From Chloroflexota bacterium (GTDB taxonomy: Bacteria; Chloroflexota; Anaerolineae; Aggregatilineales; Phototrophicaceae), in the NCBI GenBank assembly GCA_026707745.1, contig JAPOWG010000075.1:1-55866 (forward strand): a stretch of 55,866 nt of DNA. Direction: 5' to 3'. Positions 44,203 through 53,507 of the stretch are shown here, piece after piece. Within the stretch, counting starts at the first letter, position 1, and each line of letters starts with the position of its first letter. The position numbers and the translations under genes are program-made. The notes beneath the pieces are model-generated. The model searched no databases. It was not told the DNA's origin and saw only the letters and a program-made list of their open reading frames with translations.

Positions 44203-45765
44203 TCATACATGTTGCACAGGCGTATGAAGACTGATTTCATGACTTGTCGTCGCCAGGTCTTCGTAGCTCAGGTCATGGACGCTGCGCTTGCCGCACATGC
44301 GCGCGAACTGGCTCATCTGCTCTGTCATCGCCTCGAAGAAGTTCACGAGGCGCTGCTTGGAAGTCTCCACGTCGAAGCGCGCTCGCAATTTCATCTTTTG
44401 TGTGGCGATGCCCACCGGGCAACTGTCGCTGCTGCAAGCCCGGTACTGCTTGCAGCCGATGGCGATCATCGCTGCGGTTGCCAATGCAACGGCGTCCGCG
44501 CCCAGGGCCAGCGCTTTTGCGACATCGGCGCTGGTGCGCAAACCACCGGTTGCGATTAAACTGATGTCGCGGTGTCCATTGTCATCCAGCCAAGCGCGCG
44601 CGCGCGGGATGGCGAAAACCGTCGGCACACAGATGTTGTCCATGATATGCTTTGCCGCCGCGCCCGTGCCGCCGGCGCGGCCATCAAGCGTGATCCAATC
44701 TATATCCAGTTTCACCGCCTCCGCCAAATCAGCCTCGATTCGGCTGGCGGCCAACTTGATGCCAACGGGTATATCGGGTTTGACGGAGCGGATCCAGGCT
44801 ATGCGCTCTTGCATATCCGCTACATTATGGATATCGGTGAAACGCGACGGGCTGCGCGCTTCTTGCCCTTCCCGCAGGCCGCGCAGCGCCGCGATATCCG
44901 CCGTAACCTTGTGGCCGGGCAGCAGTCCGCCCAGACCGGCTTTGGCGCTCTGGCCCATCTTTATCTCGATGCCGTCCGCCTTGGCGATGTTCTCCTCGTT
45001 CCAACCGAAATAGCCCGAAGCCATCTCGAATATGTATTGCCCGGCGGCCGCTCGCGCCTCCGGCAGCATGCCGCCCTCGCCCGAACACATCAGAGTGCCA
45101 AATTCGGCGGCGCCCTTCGCCAGCGCCAGCTTTGCCTCCTTGCTCAAGGCCCCGTAGCTCATGTGACTGACGAATATCGGCGCTCGCAGCTTCAAGGGCT
45201 GCTTCCGTTTGGCGGCAATCACCGTCTCCGTGCTGATTGGCACGTCGTCGAGCACGGGGAGTACAGCCAGTTGACCCGGCAAAAAATACAGGTCGCCCAA
45301 GCTGGCATAATCGCGTTTTTCGCTGCCCATGCCCTCGACAAAAGCGCGCCGCCCGCGCGAGTAGCTGTGGATATCATGCATCTCGGTTTCCAGCGGGTCG
45401 TTTCGCCTCGCCCACAAACCCAAATACTCTCCTTCGTAGCGCGGTTTGGGTGGTACGGCATCGGCGTCGATTTCGACCCTCCCGTTTACCTGGCGCACTG
45501 GATAAACCGGCACCGTTTCGTCTTCGGTATAGCGGCTGACACCGGTCCTCACATCGTAATCCCATTTGTGCAATGGACAGAATACATTGGGGCCCTCCAT
45601 GTAGCCGTCGCCAAGTTGACCGTCCCGATGAATGCAGCGATTGTCCAAAGCATAGAAATCGCCCAGATACTTGTACAGCGCGATATCGCGCTCGTTTACA
45701 AACACCGTGGTGCCCTTGCTTTCTTCAAGTTGATCGGCCTTTAGCACTTCAACCCAATTCGCCAT
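44203..45765 (-). CDS. Rieske domain fused to glutamate-synthase-like FMN domain
   Basis: A 520-residue redox protein. Residues 1-105 are a Rieske domain with CIHRDG and CPLHKW (one Cys-His pair each). Residues 115-520 match the FMN-binding GltB-type barrel: PIFVSHMSYGALSKEAKLAL, MCSGEGGMLPEARA, and KMGQSAKAGLGGLLPGHKV (the FMN loop). DGRAGGTGAA, then ATGGLRTSADVAKALALGAD follow. The iron-sulfur cysteines are in CKQYRACSSDSCPVGIATQ. No amidotransferase domain is present, so ammonia from glutamine is not expected. The electron path Rieske to 3Fe-4S to FMN is plausible (inference). The substrate is unknown. It may be the first gene of a unit with the four-TM and 49-residue genes. Confidence 0.88.
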   Translation of the reverse strand: MANWVEVLKADQLEESKGTTVFVNERDIALYKYLGDFYALDNRCIHRDGQLGDGYMEGPNVFCPLHKWDYDVRTGVSRYTEDETVPVYPVRQVNGRVEIDADAVPPKPRYEGEYLGLWARRNDPLETEMHDIHSYSRGRRAFVEGMGSEKRDYASLGDLYFLPGQLAVLPVLDDVPISTETVIAAKRKQPLKLRAPIFVSHMSYGALSKEAKLALAKGAAEFGTLMCSGEGGMLPEARAAAGQYIFEMASGYFGWNEENIAKADGIEIKMGQSAKAGLGGLLPGHKVTADIAALRGLREGQEARSPSRFTDIHNVADMQERIAWIRSVKPDIPVGIKLAASRIEADLAEAVKLDIDWITLDGRAGGTGAAAKHIMDNICVPTVFAIPRARAWLDDNGHRDISLIATGGLRTSADVAKALALGADAVALATAAMIAIGCKQYRACSSDSCPVGIATQKMKLRARFDVETSKQRLVNFFEAMTEQMSQFARMCGKRSVHDLSYEDLATTSHEISLHTPVQHV

Positions 45766-46115
45766 ACGTCCCCCATGATTTGCGACATTACGCCTGTAAT
45801 TCTATTGTATGACACATGAGCGGCAAACAGAAGTCGTCGCCGGGCCAGACCGGCCTTTCTTGGCCTGTCCCAAACTTGCCATAAAGCTCGCTGAACGTGA
45901 TAATCAACTAGAGAGAGTCGGGGGTGGTTTATCCTTTTCGGCTGAAATACATCTTTCAGTTTTCGACATGAGATCATTAACCCAAAATACGAACAATTGG
46001 CCAGGGAAGACCTGCCTGACCGCCCGGGAATCTCCAATTTCGCAACTGACAATACCTGTCCGGCAAGGTTTGCTAGGAAACTCTATCGCTGCGGACGGGC
46101 CGCCGAGGAAGCTCA
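45766..46115. other. Intergenic region
   Basis: 350 bases between divergent Rieske-GltB and TIR-FHA genes. Two overlapping opposite-strand frames run through it into the TIR gene, but neither shows a protein signature. A GGCCAGACCGGCC-type palindrome occurs near 45843. No clear promoter could be called. Confidence 0.5.
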
Positions 46116-46883
46116 ATGAAGAATGTTTACCTGTCTTACGATTCCTCGGCGCGGGCCCGCGCCGAGGAATTGCGCCGGATCTTGCGCGCGCAAGGATATC
46201 GGCCCTGGATTGACCGCAGCCCTGTTGCCGGGCAAGCCTGGCACGTCGAAATGGATGCCGCAATTCGGCATGCCGACGCCTTCATCATCCTGCTGACCGA
46301 CGAAGCCGCTGACTCAGTACACTTGACTTACGAATTCGCCTATGCCCTCGGCGGCAATATACCGGTCTTCGCCATCATCTACGACGATGTGCTTTTGCAC
46401 CCGAGTCTTTTTAATGTCCAGCGCTTCGACGTCCGTAGTTTTTCCGACGAAAACCATTTTTGGGATCACTTTGTTGGGGAGTTCCGCAAGACTGTCGACG
46501 GAGCGCTCGCGCGGCCGACCGCGGGCCCGCCTGCTCGGCGGCGCGCGCCGGACGTTGACAAAAGCGTCATGCCCGAGGAGCCCGGCTTTTGGATCGTGAT
46601 CAGGCGCGGACCCATCGAGAATGCCATGTTTCGATTGGAAAAGGAGATAGTCACATTGGGCCGCGACGGCGCCAACGATATCGTGATTGGAGATCCGCAG
46701 GTCAGCCGCTATCATCTGCGGCTATTGCGGCGAGAAGCAGATTATCACATCGAGGACCTGGACAGCACCAACGGACTGCGCATCGCGAGCAAAAAGATTG
46801 GCGGTCCCTCCCCGCTCAACGACGGCGATATCATTGTGCTGGGCGATTCCATCGCACTGTCGTATGAGATTGTTTATCAATGA
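46116..46883 (+). CDS. TIR domain fused to FHA domain
   Basis: A 255-residue two-domain protein. Residues 1-135 form a TIR domain of the bacterial type: VYLSYDSSARARAEELRRIL, WIDRSPVAGQAWHVEMDAAI, then ADAFIILLTDEAADS and the presumed catalytic E73 in LTYEFAYAL. A Pro/Arg-rich linker follows (135-165). Residues 165-255 are an FHA domain with the phosphothreonine-binding set LGRDGAND, SRYHLRLL and DSTNGL. A TIR with Glu at this place can be an NADase in immune systems; the FHA could read a phosphorylated partner. No kinase or phage-defence gene is adjacent. ATG 46116 is inside a GAGGAAGCTCA context. Confidence 0.88.
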   Translation: MKNVYLSYDSSARARAEELRRILRAQGYRPWIDRSPVAGQAWHVEMDAAIRHADAFIILLTDEAADSVHLTYEFAYALGGNIPVFAIIYDDVLLHPSLFNVQRFDVRSFSDENHFWDHFVGEFRKTVDGALARPTAGPPARRRAPDVDKSVMPEEPGFWIVIRRGPIENAMFRLEKEIVTLGRDGANDIVIGDPQVSRYHLRLLRREADYHIEDLDSTNGLRIASKKIGGPSPLNDGDIIVLGDSIALSYEIVYQ

Positions 46884-46996
46884 TATAAGGCTGATCTGCT
46901 ACTAATATCATACGCAGAGATAACTTGCACAGTACCAAAACAATACAAAAAACGGTCGATCCTTGTGAAACTCAACAAATTACTACGAAGTCCACC

Positions 46997-47085
46997 TAGT
47001 CTAGCTCCCCCTCTCCCCTTGTGGGAGAGGGGGCCGGGGGGTGAGGGGTGTAAAACAACTGCGAACACCACACTACACTTCGCGG
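46997..47085. repeat. Fragment related to the 11.1-kb MITE-like element
   Basis: On the minus strand this repeats the left part of 11131-11203: GTGGTGTT.GCAGTTG.TTT, then CACCCCTCA.CCCCC and the CTCCCACAAGGGGAG palindrome. The right half and terminal repeats are missing. It overlaps the 3' end of the acyltransferase gene by a few bases at 47073. Confidence 0.6.
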
Positions 47086-47741
47086 ACGACCCGCGCCGGG
47101 TTGCCTGCGACCACGCTCCGAGGCGGCACATCGCGGACGACGACGCACCCGGCGGCGACCACCGATCCCCCTCCGATAGTCACGCCTTTCAAAATGAGCG
47201 CGTTCATGCCGACAAAGACGTCGTCTTCGATCGTGACGGGCGCCGTATTTGCAGCCAGGGGATGGGTTCGTCGCTTCTCGGGATCAAGCGGATGGAAATC
47301 GGTATCGGTGATAATCGCGTTTGCGCCAACCCAAACGCGATCGCCGATGCTTATCCGCTGATCACAGACCAGGGAACCGCCGGTCATGCCGAAGTCGTCG
47401 CCTATCGTAATGCTGGCGCCGGGTCTTCTGGCGCTGATGATCACGGGACGATTGGGACCCAGCGGGTTGCTGGTGGCGCTCGAACGAAGCTCCAGTCGAC
47501 GACCGACGCGAATCTCGCTTTGGCGGTGCGCTTGGATTATCGGCAATCCATAGCAGCGCCAACCGCCGCCGATGCTCAGCCCGCGCAGCCTCCACCACGC
47601 CATTGGCGTGATCAGCCAGCGACGGATCTCGTTGCTAGCTTTCCAGGGCATATCCCGCGCCTGCCGCAGGGATTCCAGCGACAGGAGCGACGCCGGCGCG
47701 CTTAGGTCTTGGCTGGTTTCATCCATCGCAAGCCTATACAT
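47073..47741 (-). CDS. Left-handed beta-helix acyltransferase (hexapeptide repeat)
   Basis: A 222-residue acetyltransferase of the LacA/WbbJ type. The hexapeptide repeats run from residue 105 to 210 (SITIGDDFGMTGG, RISIGDRVWVGANA, VTIEDDVFVGMNALILKGVT, VVAAGCVVVRDVPP). They end with VVAGNPARVV, the standard C-terminal CoA-site motif. A catalytic His is in DTDFHPLD. It likely acetylates a sugar during surface-polymer assembly. ATG 47741 is used; ATG 47726 is possible. It lies 30 bases downstream of the PBP gene on the same strand. Confidence 0.9.
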   Translation of the reverse strand: MYRLAMDETSQDLSAPASLLSLESLRQARDMPWKASNEIRRWLITPMAWWRLRGLSIGGGWRCYGLPIIQAHRQSEIRVGRRLELRSSATSNPLGPNRPVIISARRPGASITIGDDFGMTGGSLVCDQRISIGDRVWVGANAIITDTDFHPLDPEKRRTHPLAANTAPVTIEDDVFVGMNALILKGVTIGGGSVVAAGCVVVRDVPPRSVVAGNPARVVREV

Positions 47742-47770
47742 GATTTCAACAGGTTTTGCGCAAGCATCGT

Positions 47771-50700
47771 CTATCCCACCGCAAATATGACTTCATCGAC
47801 CTGGACGATATTGCCCCCGCGAATCAAGGCGAGCCGCAGGATATACGACCCCGGCTGCAGGGCATCGGCGTGCAGCGTCTCCAACCGTCCATTGCTCACG
47901 GACTGATGATGGCGCTGGCCCAATGGCGTCCAATCGACGAAATGCCCTCCCCGAATATACATATGATAATACTCGCCCTGGCCGCCGTTGAACTGGGCCG
48001 TGCCGATGATCGGCAGCACCTGGTTCACGCTTTGCCCGTTGGCGGGCTGCTGAATCTGCAAAATCGCGCCGACGTTGCCAATCGAGCGGGACCTGTAAAA
48101 GCTGGGCAGGCATTCGATGGTGGGAAGCAAGGCCAGGTTGGATTCGCGGGCGTATCGTTCCGCCTCGACGACATCGCCCGGGGATGTCGATGGGCCTTCA
48201 ATGAACCATAGATTTTGCGCGCCGGCCGCGATCGCTTCCTGCGCGTCTTGTACCGGCACGCGGCAATAACTCGGCGGCAAGGGCTGCTTCTCGCCCGGAC
48301 CCACTTGAAAGCGTATGGCAGCCGCGACTTCCGGCGGCAAGGGAAACGCCAAAGTCTGATAGATGCCCGGCGACACTCGGTGAAGAACCGATCCTTGCAC
48401 CGGTAGGGGCGTCCGCTGGGCAGCCACCTGTGGATAGCGCAGGAAGCCATTTTCGTCGGGAATCCCCGCAGGCCCATCGAGAAACCATTCGTTGACAGTT
48501 GCCGGGCAGCGCGCCGAAGGATCGGTCAAGCGCCGGACATCACAGATTTGGCGCCGGCTGATGCCGGCTGGAGGGATCGGCTGGTCCTTCAGCAATTGCC
48601 CCCCCGCCGCGAAGGCGCCCAGCAGCTTCTGGTTGCCGTAGATTCCCGTGAGCACAGCATTCCAGATAGGCGCAGCGCCTGTCAAACCCGAAGAATTTAC
48701 CATCGGCCTGCCGTCGTTATTGCCCACCCAGACGCCGACAGCGATATTGCGCGTGTAGCCGACGGTCCAGTTGTCCTTGACATCGTCGGTGGTGCCAGTC
48801 TTGACCGAAGAGAATATGCCATCTGTCCGCAAAGGGCTGTACGCGCCCATGGCCGCGCTGCGAGCTTGATTGTCGCCTAGCATGTCCGTTACCAGGTATG
48901 CGATGCGTGGGTCAAGGACCAGAGCGCCCAGGGCGTTTCGGTTGACCGTCATTTCCGTGATGCGCCCCGCCGGACAACTGTCTTCATATTGATAGAGTAT
49001 CTCATCGTCGCTGTTGATGACGCACAAGATAGATGTCACCGGCACATAGGCCCCTTGATTGGCGAAGACCGCAAAGGCATTTGTAAGCTCAATGAGTGTG
49101 ATTTCCCCACCGCCAAGCGTCAAGGACAAGCCGTATTGTGAAGCGTCTTCGCTTAGGGTGGTGATGCCAAAGCGGCGCAACATATCCAGCAGGTAGTCCA
49201 CGCCGATCGAACGCAGGGTTTGCACCGCCGGGATGTTGTAACTGTTTGCCAGCGCAGCCCGCATGGTCATGGGACCATGAAAAGCGTTATCGAAGTTGCG
49301 CGGCGTGTACAAGGGCAGACCGGGAACGGAAATCTCCGTTCGCGTATCCCATAAGACATCGCCGGGCGACATGCCGCGCTCAATCGCTGCCGAATAGGTG
49401 AAGGGCTTGATGGTGCTGCCCGGCTGCCGGAAAGCAGTTGTTACGTTGACGCTGCCGTCAATCGCCTCGTTGTGGTAGTCGATGCTGCCAACCATGGCGA
49501 TAATCTCGCCCGTTTGCGGCTTGGTGACGACCACCGCGCCGTTGCTGACATTTTTGTTCCAGAGCTGTGCCACTTGATTGGCCGCGGCTCGCTGCGCCAG
49601 TTGATTGACATTTTGATCGAGCGTCGTGTAGACGCGCAAGCCCCCGCGTGTGATCTCTTCCGGGCTATAGCCCAGGCCGGTCATCAGGCGTTCCAGCTCG
49701 CCCTGCGCATAGACGGTGAAGTGAGGCGCGTGCAAGGATACGTTGGCTGGCACGAAGGACAATCCTTCACTCAAAGCCTCATTCACCTGCTGCTGAGTGA
49801 TAAAGCCTTCTTCCACCATTTCGCCCAGAACCTGGCGCCAGCGCGTATCAACAGCCGCCTGCACCGCCGGATCGGGATTGAGCGGGTCGAGGCTCGCCGG
49901 CGCTTGCGGCAAGCCTGCCAGCATCGCCGCTTCGCCCAGCGTTAATTCCTGAACATCCTTGCCAAAAAAGGTCTGGGCGGCGGTTTGCGCGCCGTATGCC
50001 AAATTCCCGTAATAGATCTCGTTGAAGTACATCTCGAGGATGTCTTCCTTGCTCTTGGCGCCGGTCAGGACGATCGCCAACACGATCTCTTCCGCCTTGC
50101 GGGCGACGCTGCGTGTGCTGCGCTTTTCGAAATCGAACAGTACATTGCGCACCAATTGCTGTGTGATGGTGCTGCCGCCAGCCGTGACCTCGCCGGGGGA
50201 CGCGCCCAGATAGGTCAAGGCGGCCACGGCTGTCGCCCCGACGTCAATGCCGATATTTTCAAAGAACGTGTCGTCTTCAATGGCGATAGTCGCCAAGATT
50301 AGCGAAGTCGGGATGCGGTCGTAACTGACGCGGACCCGCCTGCCCTCGCTGAAGGCCTCGTACAAATTGTTGCCGTAGCGATCGTAGATGAAGCTGCTTT
50401 CAAAACCGCGGTAGCTGTCAACCTCGGCGATGCGCGCCGCCCACTCCGCTTCGACCTGCGGGAAAACGATCATCGCGCCAACCGTCGTCAGCAGAGTCAG
50501 ACCGCCACAAAACGTGAGGCACAGCCCCGCGAGCGCCCAGAAGCAGCCCAAGGGCAAGCCGAAAATTCGTTTCCGGCGCGTACGCTTGACTGGCAGACCC
50601 CCGGTCGGGCTGGGCGGCTGGGTCCTGGCGAAGGCTTCCGGAGTTTTGGGTATGGCATTTCCGCCTTCGCCGGAGTGGCGCGTCAAAGCGGGCGAATCGG

Positions 50701-51043
50701 GGCGCCGGGCCGGGATTGTGTCAAGCGGCCCTTGGCTCGCCGCGGAAACGATCGTCGGCGCGGCCTGCTCATCGGGTTTGATGCCGCCGAAGGCCGGCAT
50801 AGTGATCAGCTTGCCGGCTTCTTTGCGCGCATCGCGAGGCGTCACTTCGAGCTCGGAGACGTGCGGCAACGAGAATGGCACGTCAGCCTGGTCGCTCACC
50901 GGCTCCAGATTGGAGGTCATCGTTTCCTCTTTCGGCGGCCGCTGCGCCGGCCCGGCAATGGTCGTCTCGCCGTCTTCGTTGCGTTCGGGTTCTTCGATCG
51001 TCTCGTCCGTCATTTCATGGCCCAGGCTCGACTGTTCGTTCAT
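47771..51043 (-). CDS. Class A (bifunctional) penicillin-binding protein
   Basis: About 1090 residues. A long acidic then Pro-rich cytoplasmic lead (~150 residues) and a TM anchor (CFWALAGLCLTFCGGLTLL) come first. The glycosyltransferase 51 domain has AIEDDTFFENIGID, GGSTITQQLVRN and KAEEIVLAIVL. The transpeptidase domain has S-x2-K in PGSTIKPFTY, SYN in ANSYNIPAV and KTGTT. C-terminal to it is a ~250-residue part with several cysteines and an Ig-like module (QQPANGQSVNQVLPIIGTAQ). It polymerises and cross-links peptidoglycan outside the membrane, so this cell has a peptidoglycan wall. Start codon uncertain (ATG 51043, 51061 or 51013; no clear ribosome site). Confidence 0.93.
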   Translation of the reverse strand: MNEQSSLGHEMTDETIEEPERNEDGETTIAGPAQRPPKEETMTSNLEPVSDQADVPFSLPHVSELEVTPRDARKEAGKLITMPAFGGIKPDEQAAPTIVSAASQGPLDTIPARRPDSPALTRHSGEGGNAIPKTPEAFARTQPPSPTGGLPVKRTRRKRIFGLPLGCFWALAGLCLTFCGGLTLLTTVGAMIVFPQVEAEWAARIAEVDSYRGFESSFIYDRYGNNLYEAFSEGRRVRVSYDRIPTSLILATIAIEDDTFFENIGIDVGATAVAALTYLGASPGEVTAGGSTITQQLVRNVLFDFEKRSTRSVARKAEEIVLAIVLTGAKSKEDILEMYFNEIYYGNLAYGAQTAAQTFFGKDVQELTLGEAAMLAGLPQAPASLDPLNPDPAVQAAVDTRWRQVLGEMVEEGFITQQQVNEALSEGLSFVPANVSLHAPHFTVYAQGELERLMTGLGYSPEEITRGGLRVYTTLDQNVNQLAQRAAANQVAQLWNKNVSNGAVVVTKPQTGEIIAMVGSIDYHNEAIDGSVNVTTAFRQPGSTIKPFTYSAAIERGMSPGDVLWDTRTEISVPGLPLYTPRNFDNAFHGPMTMRAALANSYNIPAVQTLRSIGVDYLLDMLRRFGITTLSEDASQYGLSLTLGGGEITLIELTNAFAVFANQGAYVPVTSILCVINSDDEILYQYEDSCPAGRITEMTVNRNALGALVLDPRIAYLVTDMLGDNQARSAAMGAYSPLRTDGIFSSVKTGTTDDVKDNWTVGYTRNIAVGVWVGNNDGRPMVNSSGLTGAAPIWNAVLTGIYGNQKLLGAFAAGGQLLKDQPIPPAGISRRQICDVRRLTDPSARCPATVNEWFLDGPAGIPDENGFLRYPQVAAQRTPLPVQGSVLHRVSPGIYQTLAFPLPPEVAAAIRFQVGPGEKQPLPPSYCRVPVQDAQEAIAAGAQNLWFIEGPSTSPGDVVEAERYARESNLALLPTIECLPSFYRSRSIGNVGAILQIQQPANGQSVNQVLPIIGTAQFNGGQGEYYHMYIRGGHFVDWTPLGQRHHQSVSNGRLETLHADALQPGSYILRLALIRGGNIVQVDEVIFAVG

Positions 51044-51231
51044 TCTATCAGAATAGAGCATAAGCGACAGTTTTGCTCGCCCGCGCGCTGCGCCAAGGAC
51101 AACGGTCAACCTACGATTTTCCGAGACCCCGCATGTCGCAGGTTCCGCGCCGGAATGGAAGCGCCCTGCCCTGTCTGGTATAGCCGCTGGCGGAATGCTA
51201 GAATAACCGCTAGTTCTGCTGGAGAAACCCG

Positions 51232-52245
51232 ATGTCGATTGCGCCCGATGTAATCACCCGTCCCGAGCTTGGCGTCTCGGTAGTCATACCTGTATACAAC
51301 GAAGAAGGCAATATCGATCGTTTGTATCAAGAATTGACCGCTGCCCTGGAGGAGATCGGACGCGATTTCGAGGTGATCGCCATCAACGACGGCAGCAGCG
51401 ACCGCACTTACGACATGTTAAACGACGTGCAAGCGAAAGACGCGCGCTGGCACATCATCCATTTTCGCCGCAACTTCGGGCAGACAGCAGCCATGGCAGC
51501 CGGGTTTGACGCGGCGCGCGGCGAGGTCGTCATTACCATCGACGCCGACTTGCAGAACGATCCGCGCGATATTCAGCGCATTCTGGATAAATTCGCTGAG
51601 GGTTACGATATCGTCAGCGGTTGGCGGCAAGATCGCAAAGAGCCGCTCTTCTTGCGGCGCATCCCCTCCATGATCGCCAATCGGCTCATCTCGCGCGCCA
51701 CCGGGATCCGCTTGCATGACTACGGCTGCACATTAAAAGCCTACCATTTTGACGTCGCCAAGGGCGTTCAGCTATATGGCGAACTGCATCGCTTTATTCC
51801 GGCGCTCGCCAGCCAAATGGGGGTGCGCGTGGCGGAAATCCCGGTCAAGGACCGGGCGCGCAAGTGGGGCAGCAGCAAGTACGGCTTCAGCCGCACCTTC
51901 AAAGTAATACTCGACTTGATCGCGGTGATCTTCCTGCTGAGTTATTTCAACCGGCCCCTGTACGTCTTCGGCGCCGCCGGAATTCTGGTAGGCGCGGTAG
52001 GCAGTTTGCTTGGTCTGTATCTGACCGTGTTCAAGCTCTTGACGGAGAACAAAATCGGCGATCGCCCCTTGTTGCAGCTCTCAGTCCTGTTGATGGTGCT
52101 TGGCGTGCAGTTCGTCAGCACCGGCATCGTCGCCGATATGATCATGCGCACCTATCACGAGTCGCAACATAAGGCGATCTACTTCATTCGCGAAAGACGC
52201 CGTACCCCGGCCGTCCCCGACGACGAGCTTGAACCCGTCCCCTAG
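51232..52245 (+). CDS. Glycosyltransferase family 2, polyprenyl-phosphate sugar transferase-like
   Basis: A 337-residue GT-A enzyme of the GtrB/DPMS-like group. VSVVIPVYNEEGNIDRLYQE opens the fold. INDGSSDRT and TIDADLQNDP supply metal and nucleotide binding, and HRFIPALASQMG is the loop after it. Two C-terminal membrane helices (VILDLIAVIFLLSYF; VFGAAGILVGAVGSLLGLYL, plus LLQLSVLLMVLGVQFV) anchor it. It should load a sugar onto a polyprenyl phosphate, matching the polyprenyl synthase gene next to it and the GT-C-like proteins at the window start. GGAGAAACCCG precedes ATG 51232. Confidence 0.92.
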   Translation: MSIAPDVITRPELGVSVVIPVYNEEGNIDRLYQELTAALEEIGRDFEVIAINDGSSDRTYDMLNDVQAKDARWHIIHFRRNFGQTAAMAAGFDAARGEVVITIDADLQNDPRDIQRILDKFAEGYDIVSGWRQDRKEPLFLRRIPSMIANRLISRATGIRLHDYGCTLKAYHFDVAKGVQLYGELHRFIPALASQMGVRVAEIPVKDRARKWGSSKYGFSRTFKVILDLIAVIFLLSYFNRPLYVFGAAGILVGAVGSLLGLYLTVFKLLTENKIGDRPLLQLSVLLMVLGVQFVSTGIVADMIMRTYHESQHKAIYFIRERRRTPAVPDDELEPVP

Positions 52246-52316
52246 CCCTTGCCATTATTCACCGCCATCCCCTTGTCCCCATCAAGCTAGGGACGGGCCG
52301 ACACTCAGTCCGAGCG

Positions 52317-53432
52317 TCAGAAGTCGCGCTGAATCAGGTAATTCGCCCAACTCCGCAGCAGAACCTTGTATTCGCTATCCGGCAGCATACGCAAATGCGC
52401 CAGGGCTTCATCGACATATTTGTACGAGATATCCTGCGCGTATTTGATCACGCCGAGGTCGCGCATAAGCCGGGCAATCTCCTCAATGGCCTCAGCGCTG
52501 GCTCCCGCGTCCCCCAGAATAGATTGAAACCGGGCGCGTTGCCCTTCATTGGCCAGTTGCAGCGCTTTCAGGGTCAAGAGCGTAGACTTGCCTTCGCGGA
52601 TATCGGAACCGACCGGTTTGCCCAGCTGCTCTGAATCGCCGACCACGCCCAGAATATCGTCTTGAATCTGAAACGCGGTTCCGCACAGGCTGCAAAACCG
52701 GGCCAATGCCAGCGCCTCTGGTATGTCGCTGTCTGCGCTGTTGAGCGCGATCGCAGCGCCGGCGCGTCCGGCAAATTCATAGAGTACGCCCGTTTTTTTC
52801 CACAGCATATCAACGACGTCCGCTTCGCTGATCTCTTTGCGCATGCCGACGAACTGGACATCGAGCGTTTCGCCTTCGACCAGCAGCGGGGTCACATGGC
52901 TCGCCAGTTCCTGCGCCAGCGCCAGGACGACATCGGCCGCCACGCCCCCCTCGAGGCCCGCTTCAAAGAGCAGCGACCAGGACCAGGCTTGCTGCACGTC
53001 GCCGGTCAGCAAAGCAATGCTCCGGCCATAGTGCTCGGCATCGGCCCCCGTCCAACCGAATTCTTGACGCGCGCGATCGGCGTAAGCCGTGTGAACCGTT
53101 GGCCCGCCTCGTCTGGTCCTGTCTCTGTCGATCACATCGTCATGGACCAATGTCCAGGTATGGTAAATCTCGATGGCCGCAGCCACGGGCAAAACAGTCG
53201 TCTCCTCGCCGCCAAGGGCGCCACAGGCGAGCATCGCCACCGCCGGACGCAAGGACTTGCCCCCGCTCTTGACATAGCTGTAAACCGCATCCCGGATATG
53301 CGCTGGTTGGAAGCGCTTCACGAAACGGTCCTGGAGCAAATAGTCCAATAGCAGCTTTCTGCGCCTGGCGACCGCATCCATCAGATGCGCAAATGACGTT
53401 TGACCTCTCGAGATCTCGGACACCCGCGACAA
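52317..53432 (-). CDS. Polyprenyl diphosphate synthase
   Basis: A 371-residue trans-isoprenyl diphosphate synthase. The first Asp-rich motif is HDDVIDRD and the second is QDDILGVVGD. The KSGGKSLRP and GKPVGSDIREGKSTLL motifs are also canonical. The residues before the first motif (EIYHTWTLVHDD) suggest a medium or long chain product, but length is not predictable by eye. It may make the carrier lipid or quinone tail. TTG 53432 has GGAGAGGAG just upstream. It converges with the GT2 gene and is the last gene of a minus-strand run with two exported-protein genes. Confidence 0.93.
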   Translation of the reverse strand: MSRVSEISRGQTSFAHLMDAVARRRKLLLDYLLQDRFVKRFQPAHIRDAVYSYVKSGGKSLRPAVAMLACGALGGEETTVLPVAAAIEIYHTWTLVHDDVIDRDRTRRGGPTVHTAYADRARQEFGWTGADAEHYGRSIALLTGDVQQAWSWSLLFEAGLEGGVAADVVLALAQELASHVTPLLVEGETLDVQFVGMRKEISEADVVDMLWKKTGVLYEFAGRAGAAIALNSADSDIPEALALARFCSLCGTAFQIQDDILGVVGDSEQLGKPVGSDIREGKSTLLTLKALQLANEGQRARFQSILGDAGASAEAIEEIARLMRDLGVIKYAQDISYKYVDEALAHLRMLPDSEYKVLLRSWANYLIQRDF

Positions 53433-53507
53433 CGCTCCTCTCCGGCTGCGGAACTTGCATTCATATTAACATCAGGCTGCGCGATGCCCCAAGAGCCATG
53501 CTGAAAA

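Noticed and set aside
45809..46263. Two overlapping frames of 134 and 119 codons on opposite strands
   Set aside because: Both extend into the TIR gene in wrong frames and show no domain. The TIR frame is the real one.
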